35,062 nt of DNA. Source: Candidatus Cryptobacteroides merdipullorum. GTDB taxonomy: Bacteria > Bacteroidota > Bacteroidia > Bacteroidales > UBA932. The DNA is taken from assembly GCA_018715685.1 (NCBI GenBank), contig DVLC01000133.1:1-35062 (forward strand), written 5' to 3'. Positions 1-7,413 of this stretch are shown here, in pieces; the first letter of the stretch is position 1, and each line of letters begins with the position of its first letter. The position numbers and the translations under genes were made by a program. The notes beneath the pieces were generated by a model, which searched no databases, was not told the DNA's origin, and worked only from the letters and a program-made list of their open reading frames with translations.

Positions 1-42
1 GGCGACTGAAGCGACAGCGGAAGTCGAGCAAACGCGCAGCGT

Positions 43-50
43 TATATTTA
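43..50 (+). promoter_or_regulatory. Candidate -7 box for RNase P RNA
   Basis: TATATTTA is one base off the Bacteroides -7 consensus TAnnTTTG. It would place the transcript start near 57, exactly where the long leader hairpin begins. No clear -33 element is seen in the 42 bases upstream, and the window edge limits the view. Confidence 0.35.
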
Positions 51-57
51 AAATGGA

Positions 58-109
58 AGCGCTCTACCTGTCGGCAAATTTTTGTAAATTTGCCGACAGG
101 TGGAGCGCT
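58..109 (+). repeat. 22-bp inverted repeat at 5' end of rnpB
   Basis: The arms 58-79 and 88-109 are complementary over 22 bases, with one position that becomes a G-U wobble in RNA, around an 8-base loop. The right arm contains AGGTGGAGC (98-106), which is also perfectly complementary to GCTCCACCT (388-396) at the place where the P1 3' strand of RNase P RNA is expected. The hairpin is either an unusual long helix of the mature RNA or a leader structure that must open to let P1 form. Confidence 0.6.
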
Positions 110-397
110 CTGCCGCCCGTAAGGGAGGAAAGTCCGGACAGGACAGGGCAACCCGCTGCGGAAAGCGCAGACAGGGGTAACCTTGTGCAAGGCGTAACAG
201 AAAACAACAGCCGCAAGGCAATGGTGAAAACGCGAGGCAAGAGCTCACGACGGGCTGCAGCGATGCAGTCCGGGTACGCCCCCGGGTCCTGCAAGACCAA
301 ATATACTGGCAGATGAGGACGGCCCGTCCGATGCCAGGGGGTAGGTTGCGAAGATAAATGGCAGACTTGAACAGAAACCGGCTTACGGCTCCACCTT
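58..397 (+). ncRNA. rnpB: RNase P RNA (bacterial class A)
   Basis: This is the catalytic RNA of RNase P, which removes 5' leaders from pre-tRNAs together with the RnpA protein. The conserved 5' core GAGGAAAGTCCGGAC lies at 125-139 and the conserved 3' core GAACAGAAACCGGCTTA at 369-385. The internal GGGTAGGTTGCGAAGATAAATGG region also fits the class. A nine-base perfect complement (98-106 with 388-396) fits helix P1, so the mature 5' end could be near 98 rather than 58. Between that strand and the core there is room only for a tiny CCC-GTAA-GGG hairpin where P3 normally sits, unless the 58-109 hairpin is the P3 equivalent. The 3' end overlaps the last codons of the convergent rimO. Identity is secure; the exact ends are not. 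Confidence 0.9.
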
Positions 398-1699
398 TAT
401 TATTTCTCCGACAAGGTCGTAATCCCCGGCCTCGCTTATCCTCACATCAATGAAATCCCCGGGACGCACGGAAGCGGGACAGTTGCGTACAAGTATCTCT
501 CCGTCCACTTCAGGACTCTCGAATTCGCTGCGGCACACCAGAACTCCTCCGTCAAGCACATCATCGACAAGCACCTTCACAATGCTCCCCACCCGGGAAG
601 CGTTGTAGTCCAGAGATATGTCCCGCTGAAGCTCCATGAGCCTGTCGAGACGCTCCCGCTTCACCTCGGAAGAAACTTCATCCCGATAGTGCTTCGCTCC
701 GTAGGTCCCCTCTTCCTCGGAATACATAAAGGCGCCGAGACGCTCGAAACGCGCTTCAGCGACAAAATCAAGCAGCTCGCCGAACTCCTTCTCCCCTTCT
801 CCGGGATGGCCGACTATCATAGTGGTGCGCAGCACGACACCGGGAATCTCCCGGCGCATCCTGGCTATCAGATTCCTGGTCCATGCTCCGTCGACATTGC
901 GGTGCATCATCGACAGCACCTTGTCCGAAATATGCTGAAGGGGTATGTCAAGATAGCGGCAGACCTTGGGATTGTCCGCCATTTCGGCTATGACATCCTC
1001 CGGGAAATCATCCGGATAGGAATAGTGTATACGCAGCCGCTCCACTCCGTCAATCGCCGAGAGTTCCCTGAGCAGCGGCGCCAGCATACGCTTGTGATAG
1101 ATGTCAAGACCGTAGTATGTCGTATCCTGTGCGATGAGTATCAGCTCCTTCGCACCTGCGGCCACCAGCGAAGAGGCTTCCGTGACAATGTCCTCGACCG
1201 GCACGGAATGATGGGCGCCGCGGATATAGGGTATGGCGCAATACGAGCAGCGGCGGTCGCAGCCTTCGGAGACCTTAATATATGCGTAGCTTCCGCGACC
1301 GGTAGGATAACGGCTGACGAGAGGTCCGGCCGATACGCCGAGCCACGACAGGATGTCTCCAAGACCTCTGGCACCGAACCATGCGTCCACCTCGGGAATC
1401 TCCTTTGGAAGTTCGGATGAATACCTCTGCGACAGACAGCCGAATACCGCAAGTTTTTCCGCTTCCCCTCTTTTCTTGAGTTCCACGGCTTCCAGCACCG
1501 CCTGTATTGACTCCTCCTTCGCATCCCCTATGAAACCGCAGGTGTTCACCAGCAGATAATCCACCCCTCCCCCGTCCGGAACGATTTCAAATCTGTCGGA
1601 CGGGAGCTGGGCGAGAAGATGTTCCGTGTCTACAGTATTCTTCGAGCAGCCGAGAGTGACGACCCTAAGCCTCAGCCGCTTCTCCTGACTCTCCTTCAT
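383..1699 (-). CDS. rimO: Ribosomal protein S12 methylthiotransferase RimO
   Basis: A radical-SAM enzyme that adds a methylthio group to a conserved aspartate of ribosomal protein S12 in the cytoplasm. The N-terminal methylthiotransferase domain has the three cysteines of the auxiliary iron-sulfur cluster near residues 18, 54 and 88 (TLGCSKN, VNTCGF, FGCLSQ). The radical-SAM motif CxxxCxxC is at about 147-154 (GCDRRCSYC). A TRAM-like RNA-binding domain closes the protein. The 438-residue length is normal. TLGCSKN favours RimO over MiaB. It is the last gene of the nusB operon. Its start lies 35 bases inside the DUF5606 gene and no later ATG precedes the first motif. Its stop lies within the 3' end of the opposing RNase P RNA gene. 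Confidence 0.95.
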   Translation of the reverse strand: MKESQEKRLRLRVVTLGCSKNTVDTEHLLAQLPSDRFEIVPDGGGVDYLLVNTCGFIGDAKEESIQAVLEAVELKKRGEAEKLAVFGCLSQRYSSELPKEIPEVDAWFGARGLGDILSWLGVSAGPLVSRYPTGRGSYAYIKVSEGCDRRCSYCAIPYIRGAHHSVPVEDIVTEASSLVAAGAKELILIAQDTTYYGLDIYHKRMLAPLLRELSAIDGVERLRIHYSYPDDFPEDVIAEMADNPKVCRYLDIPLQHISDKVLSMMHRNVDGAWTRNLIARMRREIPGVVLRTTMIVGHPGEGEKEFGELLDFVAEARFERLGAFMYSEEEGTYGAKHYRDEVSSEVKRERLDRLMELQRDISLDYNASRVGSIVKVLVDDVLDGGVLVCRSEFESPEVDGEILVRNCPASVRPGDFIDVRISEAGDYDLVGEIIKVEP

Positions 1700-2096
1700 C
1701 TTCCTTCACGAAATCCAGGGACGCATACTTGACGAGCTGGGAATACCAGTCGAGCACCTTGCGCATGTGCGAAAGATAGAAACGGTCCGGATCGTAATTC
1801 GGCACTGCCTTTTCAAACAGAGCGGTCACTTCCTTCTCGGGGGCCTTTGACGAAGGGGCCTCGGCTCCGTCGAGCGCCTTGTTCAGCGCAAGGAACACGT
1901 CAGCGAGCTTCATCTCACCTTCGGAGGTGAATATCGATATGTCGGCGAGAGTTGAAATACGGCTCGTCGCGCCCAGCACCGTCCTGCGCCTGTCGGCCAG
2001 ATTTTCAGCGATCACGCCGCTGCGGGCCTGGGCCACATACTGGAAAAGTCCGTGCTGTCCGGAGACAGAAAGTATTTTTGTCAAATCAGTCTGCAT
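1665..2096 (-). CDS. DUF5606 family protein
   Basis: A 143-residue cytoplasmic protein with no signal peptide or membrane segment. The opening (TDLTKILSVSGQHGLFQYVAQARSG) and the pattern IAENLADRRRT...ISTLADISIFTSEGE match the DUF5606 family as I know it from Bacteroidetes. Its function is not established. The C-terminal third is helical and ends in an acidic tail. It overlaps coaE upstream by 16 bases and rimO downstream by 35, so translation of the three is probably coupled. Family confidence is good; no function is proposed. Confidence 0.8.
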   Translation of the reverse strand: MQTDLTKILSVSGQHGLFQYVAQARSGVIAENLADRRRTVLGATSRISTLADISIFTSEGEMKLADVFLALNKALDGAEAPSSKAPEKEVTALFEKAVPNYDPDRFYLSHMRKVLDWYSQLVKYASLDFVKEDEGESGEAAEA

Positions 2097-2602
2097 AATA
2101 TTTGATCTGTTTTTTTATGTAATTCTTCTATTGTCGAGTCATTCTCAATGATATATGAAACCCTCGCGCGGTCGAATGACTGCAGGGAGTCTCTCTGGGC
2201 CGCCTTCGGGTTGCGTCCGAAACGCGCGGCGGCAGGCGCGTCCACGAGCAGCACTTCGTCGTAAAGGCCGTCGAATTCACGCTTGTCCATCGCGACCGCC
2301 GATTCTATGAACGCAAGCCGCGATACGAGAGCAGACTTCCATTCAAGGATGTCGCGGACCACAAAGGGATAGACGATGCTTTCCAGCTTCTGCCGGCGGG
2401 CGGCATCCGTGAATATCACCCCGATCTGCGACCAGCTTATCCCGAGCTCCACCTCAATGCGGGCCTTCAGCCCCGGTATCGCGTCGTAAAGGGCTTTCGT
2501 ACGGGAGTCGCAGTCATAGACAGGAAAGCCTTCGGACTCCAGATAACGGCGCACCTCCGACTTCCCGCTGCCTATAGGCCCTGTGATCAAGACGGTCTTC
2601 AT
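2081..2602 (-). CDS. coaE: Dephospho-CoA kinase
   Basis: Catalyses the last step of coenzyme A synthesis, phosphorylating the ribose 3'-hydroxyl of dephospho-CoA with ATP. The P-loop GPIGSGKS is at residues 8-15, followed by the family features YDCDSRTK and RQKLESIVYPFV, then FIESAVAMDKREFD...DEVLLVDAP in the middle. At 173 residues it is shorter than the usual about 200, with the shortening after VDAPAAARFGRN where the lid and C-terminal helices lie. The lid sequence is divergent. It overlaps the ybbR stop codon by ATGA, indicating translational coupling. This is the usual Bacteroidetes position for coaE, directly after ybbR. Confidence 0.88.
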   Translation of the reverse strand: MKTVLITGPIGSGKSEVRRYLESEGFPVYDCDSRTKALYDAIPGLKARIEVELGISWSQIGVIFTDAARRQKLESIVYPFVVRDILEWKSALVSRLAFIESAVAMDKREFDGLYDEVLLVDAPAAARFGRNPKAAQRDSLQSFDRARVSYIIENDSTIEELHKKTDQILCRLI

Positions 2603-3534
2603 CTTCCACCCGAGTTTCTGACCACGCAGTCGAACACTTCAGGCTGCATTTCGTAGCTCAGCACCGTGGACGGAAGTCCGCTGCACCTTGCCACGCACCT
2701 CCCCGTGATGGAATTCGCGAAATCTCTGTAGTCAATATAGAAATCCGTGCTCGCGGCCGGATCCGAGGAAGTAGGGAACACGCATTTGAAAATCACCGTG
2801 GCCGAAGACGGCAGCACCGAGAGCTCCGTCCCCGAAGGGGCGTGCCGCACTCCGATCTTCACCTCGGCCCTGACTTCGACATAGCGAGTCACATCCATGG
2901 AATAGATGACCTCCTCGTCCGAAATCCTGACTCCCGAGGGCACTTCCAGCTTCACCTTTCCGTGAACACTGTTCCTGATATTGTGCAGCTCTATAGGTCT
3001 TGTAAGCACATAGCTGATATTCTCAAGCCTGGACGTCTCTCCGTAGACTATCACCGAATCCGGCTGCAGCTGCATGCCTTCCTCCGACATGTACTGGGGA
3101 GCGAACGAAATCGAATGCACCCGGCGCACGGGCACCTTCCTGTGAGACACCTCGGGGAAGATGAACTTGGGTGAATCGGAGATGAACGACTCTATCGCGA
3201 CGCCGTCGCCGAAGATGGCCGCGGCATACTTGTAGAGCTCGTTCGTTCCTATGGCATAGAGGTCGCCGCTCTCATGGCGGAGATCGGCGGCGTCGAAGGA
3301 CACAGTCACGGGGCGCTTGTTCCTGCGGCCGAGAGAAGCCTGCCTGAAGCCGGAGGCGCGCACCTGCGCGGTCACTGTGGCGTCCGAGGTGGAGCGGCGG
3401 GCCCGTCCGTCGATGTTGCTTTCAGCAACGACAGGCACACTCACAATATTCACATAATTCTGTGAAAGATTGTGAATGAACCAGATGCCTGCCGAAACGA
3501 GCAGGCACAGAAGCAACTGCGCCCACTTCTTCAC
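2599..3534 (-). CDS. ybbR: YbbR-like (CdaR-like) membrane-anchored protein
   Basis: 311 residues with one N-terminal membrane segment (about residues 5-22, QLLLCLLVSAGIWFI) and a long extracytoplasmic part rich in beta strands. The sequence FAPQYMSEEGMQLQPDSVIVYGETSRLENI is typical of a YbbR repeat. In Firmicutes YbbR proteins (CdaR) modulate the diadenylate cyclase CdaA; in Bacteroidetes the role is not settled, so only the family is asserted. It lies 21 bases after yajC and overlaps coaE by four bases. The order yajC-ybbR-coaE supports the call. Confidence 0.85.
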   Translation of the reverse strand: MKKWAQLLLCLLVSAGIWFIHNLSQNYVNIVSVPVVAESNIDGRARRSTSDATVTAQVRASGFRQASLGRRNKRPVTVSFDAADLRHESGDLYAIGTNELYKYAAAIFGDGVAIESFISDSPKFIFPEVSHRKVPVRRVHSISFAPQYMSEEGMQLQPDSVIVYGETSRLENISYVLTRPIELHNIRNSVHGKVKLEVPSGVRISDEEVIYSMDVTRYVEVRAEVKIGVRHAPSGTELSVLPSSATVIFKCVFPTSSDPAASTDFYIDYRDFANSITGRCVARCSGLPSTVLSYEMQPEVFDCVVRNSGGR

Positions 3535-3555
3535 TTCAGAAGCCTGTCCTGCGAA

Positions 3556-3942
3556 CTATTTCTTATCGCTCTTGCCGGCCTTGTCCCCGTCTGCGGGAGC
3601 GCCGCCCTTGTCAGCAGATGCGCCGTTCTTGTCAGCGGGGGCCTGCGCGCTTGCATCGAGAGAAATGGAATTCTTGTCGACACGGAGCTTGACCTCGCCG
3701 TCAACCTTGATGAGCACGGTGCGTTCGTCGACATCGCAGATCACGCCGTATATACCGCCTGCGGTCACTACATGGTCACCCTTCTTGAGAGCCTTGCGCA
3801 TCTCCTCAAGCGCCTTCTGCTGCTTGCGCTGGGGACGGATCATGAAAAGCCACATCACCAGGAAAAGCAGAATCAGCATTATCCACATGCTCGCTGCACC
3901 GCCGGCATTCTGTCCGGTCGCCTGTAAAACTGTTGTAATCAT
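3556..3942 (-). CDS. yajC: Preprotein translocase subunit YajC
   Basis: A small inner-membrane partner of the SecDF translocon accessory complex. One membrane helix spans about residues 19-37 (MWIMLILLFLVMWLFMI), followed by the family signature IRPQRKQQKALEEM and the small beta domain KKGDHVVTAGGIYGVICDVDERTVLIKVDGEVKLRVDKNSI. The last 30 residues are a low-complexity charged tail (ADKNGASADKGGAPADGDKAGKSDKK), which makes it 128 residues, slightly longer than usual. It follows nusB by four bases. Confidence 0.95.
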   Translation of the reverse strand: MITTVLQATGQNAGGAASMWIMLILLFLVMWLFMIRPQRKQQKALEEMRKALKKGDHVVTAGGIYGVICDVDERTVLIKVDGEVKLRVDKNSISLDASAQAPADKNGASADKGGAPADGDKAGKSDKK

Positions 3943-3946
3943 GGTT

Positions 3947-4879
3947 CTATTCGTGTTTATTGATTAATTTGTCAAGTAGTCCGTTCACGAAGCTGCTGCT
4001 TTCGGGAGTGCTGTACCCCTTCGCGATCTCCACATATTCGTTGATTATTATCTTCACCGGAGTTTCGGGATGCGACTCGGCCTCGGCCATTCCGCATACT
4101 ATCAGGGCGAGATCCGTGGTGCATATCCTGTCGCGGTTCCACTTCGGCGTCAGCCCGGCTATACGGTCGCAGTAGGCGGCGTAACCGTTGTAGGCGGCAC
4201 GCAGAATCCTGTAGACGAAAAGCTTGTCGCTGTCGTAGGCCCTGTTCCGCTCAAGATCGCTGCGGTAGAGAGGCGGAAGATTCCAGCGTTCTCCGGCGCC
4301 GAGCGACGACATTGTCCTGCGGCACAGGCCGACAGCGCTTCCGAGATCGTCGTTCCAGTAGATCGACATGTCTTCGAGGATGTCCTCGAATTCGGAGTCC
4401 CCTTCGAACTCACGCTCGAAGATCCTGCTCCAGAGCCGGGCGTCATCCTCAAGCGAGACCTCGGGCTTCTCCATGTAGTCGGCAAAATACTTCCTGCCTC
4501 TGATTCTCTCGTAAAGATGACGCAGGAAGACGTCGTACTGCTCCCAGGACAGTTTCTTCTTTGACACTATCTTCGTAAAATCCGGATCCTGCATCAGCAG
4601 AGGGGTGATTCCATTCTCCACGAAACGCATGTTGGGGTGAAGCTCCTCCTCGGTGGGGTTGAACTTGGCTCTGGCGGCCTCTATGCGGGAACGGGCCTCG
4701 TCCACGAGAGGGCCTGTGACCGAGAGCAGGAACAGGTACAGATCCCTGGCGGCCTCGCAGGAAGTCTCCATCAGAGCTTCGACCTCCTTGAGCGTCATCC
4801 CGGGGTTTTCCGCGTAGCTGTATACGGCCTTGAAGACCTTCGTGCGGAGTATTCTGCGGTTGAGCATACTTTCAAACAA
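3947..4879 (-). CDS. nusB: Transcription antitermination factor NusB (long Bacteroidetes form)
   Basis: NusB with NusE (S10) binds boxA RNA and supports antitermination of rRNA transcription. At 310 residues it is about twice the proteobacterial length but matches the Bacteroidetes form. The N-terminus MLNRRILRTKVFKAVYSYAENP is the usual first helix. The C-terminal part NRDRICTTDLALIVCGMAEAESHPETPVKIIINEYVEIAKGYSTPESSSFVNGLLDKL carries the classic NusB ending (D.aiLr.a..E.......v.INE.velak.y....s..fvNgvLd). It is the first gene of the minus operon. A -7 box lies only 11 bases upstream of the listed start, so the second Met (MLNRR) could be the real start. Confidence 0.93.
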   Translation of the reverse strand: MFESMLNRRILRTKVFKAVYSYAENPGMTLKEVEALMETSCEAARDLYLFLLSVTGPLVDEARSRIEAARAKFNPTEEELHPNMRFVENGITPLLMQDPDFTKIVSKKKLSWEQYDVFLRHLYERIRGRKYFADYMEKPEVSLEDDARLWSRIFEREFEGDSEFEDILEDMSIYWNDDLGSAVGLCRRTMSSLGAGERWNLPPLYRSDLERNRAYDSDKLFVYRILRAAYNGYAAYCDRIAGLTPKWNRDRICTTDLALIVCGMAEAESHPETPVKIIINEYVEIAKGYSTPESSSFVNGLLDKLINKHE

Positions 4880-4889
4880 AATTGACGTG

Positions 4890-4897
4890 CAAAGATA
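4890..4897 (-). promoter_or_regulatory. -7 box of the nusB operon
   Basis: On the minus strand TATCTTTG matches TAnnTTTG exactly. The expected start of transcription falls within a few bases of the nusB start codon, implying a very short leader. No convincing -33 TTTG is present at 19-20 bases. Confidence 0.45.
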
Positions 4898-4918
4898 GCA
4901 AGTAATCCATAAAAATCT

Positions 4919-4926
4919 TATTTTTG
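4919..4926 (+). promoter_or_regulatory. -7 box of the DUF3276 operon
   Basis: TATTTTTG matches TAnnTTTG, 24 bases upstream of the ATG at 4951. It is divergent from the nusB box only 21 bases away, so the two promoters share a compact AT-rich region. No clear -33 element is seen. Confidence 0.45.
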
Positions 4927-4950
4927 CACAACTAAAACAATAAAAATTCT

Positions 4951-5295
4951 ATGTACAAAGAAGATTACGATCACGCTCGCTTCGACAGCAGAGACGGAGA
5001 CGAGGTCTATTCCAAACCCGTCAGGGCCGGGAAACGTACATACTTTTTTGACGTCAAGACCACGAGGGGCAACAAGGACTACTACCTTACCATAACAGAA
5101 AGCAAGCGCCGCACCAATCCGGACGGCAGCTATACCTACGACAAGCACAAAATTTTCCTCTACAAGGAGGATTTCGAGAAATTCTCCGAAGGTCTTGCCG
5201 AAATCATAGACTACATCAAGAACAACTGCTTCGACGGCGAAATCCCCCAGCACCAGCCGGAAGGCGACCCGGACACGGAATTTGAGGAGCTCTGA
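4951..5295 (+). CDS. DUF3276 / PUR-alpha-like nucleic-acid-binding protein
   Basis: A 114-residue protein with the PUR repeat pattern: GDEVYSKPVRAGKRTYFFDVKTTRGNKDYYLTITESKRR, then HKIFLYKEDFEKFSEGLAEIIDYIK. Known members of this family (DUF3276, present in Bacteroidetes and Borrelia) fold like eukaryotic Pur-alpha and bind single-stranded nucleic acid as dimers. The biological targets in Bacteroidetes are unknown to me. The acidic tail (GDPDTEFEEL) is short. Its stop codon overlaps the start of the amidohydrolase in TGATG, so the two are translationally coupled. Confidence 0.85.
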   Translation: MYKEDYDHARFDSRDGDEVYSKPVRAGKRTYFFDVKTTRGNKDYYLTITESKRRTNPDGSYTYDKHKIFLYKEDFEKFSEGLAEIIDYIKNNCFDGEIPQHQPEGDPDTEFEEL

Positions 5296-6572
5296 TGGCC
5301 GCGATTCTATTGAGGGACATATGCGCAGATGATGTCAGAAAGGACATTCTGATCCAGAACGGACTTATCCGCAGGATTGAACCTGCCGGGGCGGCGAAGC
5401 AGTGGGACATCGCAGGTGACATAGAAGTCATGGACTGCAGCGGAAAGGTCGCGGTGCCGGGTTTCGTCAACATGCACACCCACTCCCCCATGTCCCTGAT
5501 GAGGGGGATAGGCGAGGACATGGTGTTCCAGGACTGGCTGGACAGAATATGGAAAGTGGAGGACAGGCTGGACAAGGAATACGTCTACTGGGCCACCAAG
5601 GTCGCGTGTCTCGAGATGATACGCACCGGAACCACCACCTTCAACGACCAGTACTGGTTTTTCGACACCTCAGTGAAGGCGGCCAGGGAGATGGGGATGC
5701 GCATAGCCACGGGCTACGACATAATGGACAAGGGTGACCGCGGCGAATGCGAAAGGCAGAAGGAGCAGTGCATGGCCAAGAGCGAGCCCTTCATCAAGGA
5801 AAACGGACGCGACGGCCTCATATACAACCTCGCCTTCCATGCGATATATTCCGTGAGCGAGGACATGATGCTGTGGGCTGCCGAATATGCCCGGAAACAC
5901 GGACTCAACCTCCATATACACCTCTGCGAGACCCGCAGGGAAGTCGAAGACTGCAAAGCCACCCACGGAGGGCTCACTCCGGTGGAATATCTCGACCGGC
6001 TCGGAATACTTTCACCAAGACTGCTTGCAGCCCACACCCTCTGGGTCACGCCGCACGACATTGAGCTGCTTGCAGCCCACGGGGTGCACTGCATACACAA
6101 CATCAACTCCAACACCAAGCTCGCTTCCGGCTACCGCTTCATGTACAACGAAATGCGGGATGCGGGCATCAATGTATGCCTTGGAACCGACGGCTGCGCC
6201 TCATCCAACAATCTCGACATGCTCGAGGCCATGAAGACCTCAGCAATATTCCAGAAGGCCTGGAGAGACGATCCTTCCGCGCTGCCGCTGGACGAACTGC
6301 TCGACATGGCCACGGTCAACGGAGCCAGGGCGCTCAGGTTCGACGGAGGACGCATAGCCGAAGGTGCGGTGGCGGACATCAGCATCATAGACACGGACAA
6401 CACCTTCTTCCTTTCTCCGGGCCCCTTCCTTGCCAATTTCGTCTACTCGGCCCATTCGGACTGCATAGACTCGGTGATATGCGACGGAAAGTTCCTGATG
6501 AGGCACAGGGAGATACCGGGAGAAAAGGAAATCATATCCGAAGCACGCAAAGTGCTCGCAAAAATCTCATAA
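5295..6572 (+). CDS. mtaD: Amidohydrolase, MTA/S-adenosylhomocysteine deaminase family
   Basis: A 425-residue metal-dependent deaminase of the amidohydrolase superfamily. The metal ligands are visible: HTHSP near residues 61-65, LHIHLCETRREVED (His around 205 with the nearby Glu), AAHTLWV (His around 242) and LGTDGCASSNN (Asp around 298). The segment LMRGIGEDMVFQDWLDRIWKVE is typical of the MtaD/SsnA branch, and the family deaminates 5'-methylthioadenosine, S-adenosylhomocysteine or adenosine to the inosine analogues. The exact substrate cannot be read from sequence. The downstream purine nucleoside phosphorylase would act on the product. The start overlaps the DUF3276 stop by four bases (ATGA). 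Confidence 0.85.
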   Translation: MAAILLRDICADDVRKDILIQNGLIRRIEPAGAAKQWDIAGDIEVMDCSGKVAVPGFVNMHTHSPMSLMRGIGEDMVFQDWLDRIWKVEDRLDKEYVYWATKVACLEMIRTGTTTFNDQYWFFDTSVKAAREMGMRIATGYDIMDKGDRGECERQKEQCMAKSEPFIKENGRDGLIYNLAFHAIYSVSEDMMLWAAEYARKHGLNLHIHLCETRREVEDCKATHGGLTPVEYLDRLGILSPRLLAAHTLWVTPHDIELLAAHGVHCIHNINSNTKLASGYRFMYNEMRDAGINVCLGTDGCASSNNLDMLEAMKTSAIFQKAWRDDPSALPLDELLDMATVNGARALRFDGGRIAEGAVADISIIDTDNTFFLSPGPFLANFVYSAHSDCIDSVICDGKFLMRHREIPGEKEIISEARKVLAKIS

Positions 6573-6584
6573 AACATTGAAACT

Positions 6585-7412
6585 ATGGACCAGAGACTAA
6601 AAACCATCAACCAATGCGCCGACTACATACGGGAAAGGACGGGCGGATGCGCTCCCCTTGCCGGCATCATACTCGGAAGCGGACTGGGCAAGCTTGCGGA
6701 CAGTATTGAAAACCCGATTGTGATTCCCTACGGCGAAATACCCGGTTTCCCGGTTTCCACTGCGATAGGACATAAGGGCAACTTCATCATAGGCATGCTC
6801 GGAGGCAAGTGCGTCGTGGCCATGCAGGGCCGCTTCCACTACTACGAAGGCTACAGCATGGACATGGTGACAATCGGCGTCAGAGTCATGAAGCAGCTCG
6901 GCATCGGATACCTCTTCGTATCGAACGCTGCGGGCGCATGCAACCAGGACTACAAGGTCGGCGATCTTATCATAATCCGCGACCATATCAACATGATGCC
7001 GAATCCCCTGATCGGGCCGAACCTCGACGAAATGGGCCCGCGCTTCCCTGACATGACCTGCGCATACGACCTCAGGCTTCAGGCTCTCGCGGAGCAGATA
7101 TGCGGCGAGCTCGAGATTCCCGTGAAGAAAGGAGTGTATTTCGGCAGCACCGGTCCGACCTACGAGACGCCGGCGGAGGTACGCTTCTACCACACGGTAG
7201 GCGCCGATCTCGTGGGCATGTCCACGATTCCCGAAGTCATCGTCGCCAGACACTGCGGTCTCAAGGTGTTCGGAGTCTCCGTCGTCACCAACATTTCCAA
7301 CTTCCTGAATCTCGAGAAGAACTACAACGACGGCGAAGACGTGGTGAAGCAGGCGGACATGGCAGCCGACAGAATGGCCGTACTCTTTACGAAGATGATA
7401 GAGTCTCTTTGA
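6585..7412 (+). CDS. Purine-nucleoside phosphorylase (trimeric PNP family)
   Basis: 275 residues, the usual length for the trimeric PNP/MTA phosphorylase family. Phosphate- and base-binding motifs are present: ILGSGLGKL near 30, GRFHYYEGY near 82, SNAAGACN near 113, FGSTGPTYETPAEVRFY near 190, GMSTIPEVIVARH near 213 and VVTNISNF near 237. The Glu in YETPAEV and Asn in VVTNIS suit 6-oxopurines (inosine, guanosine), so the natural partner is the deaminase product of the preceding gene. It begins 12 bases after that gene. Cytoplasmic, in purine salvage. The symbol is left blank because naming of this family (punA, pnp, deoD) is inconsistent. Confidence 0.92.
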   Translation: MDQRLKTINQCADYIRERTGGCAPLAGIILGSGLGKLADSIENPIVIPYGEIPGFPVSTAIGHKGNFIIGMLGGKCVVAMQGRFHYYEGYSMDMVTIGVRVMKQLGIGYLFVSNAAGACNQDYKVGDLIIIRDHINMMPNPLIGPNLDEMGPRFPDMTCAYDLRLQALAEQICGELEIPVKKGVYFGSTGPTYETPAEVRFYHTVGADLVGMSTIPEVIVARHCGLKVFGVSVVTNISNFLNLEKNYNDGEDVVKQADMAADRMAVLFTKMIESL

Positions 7413-7413
7413 G

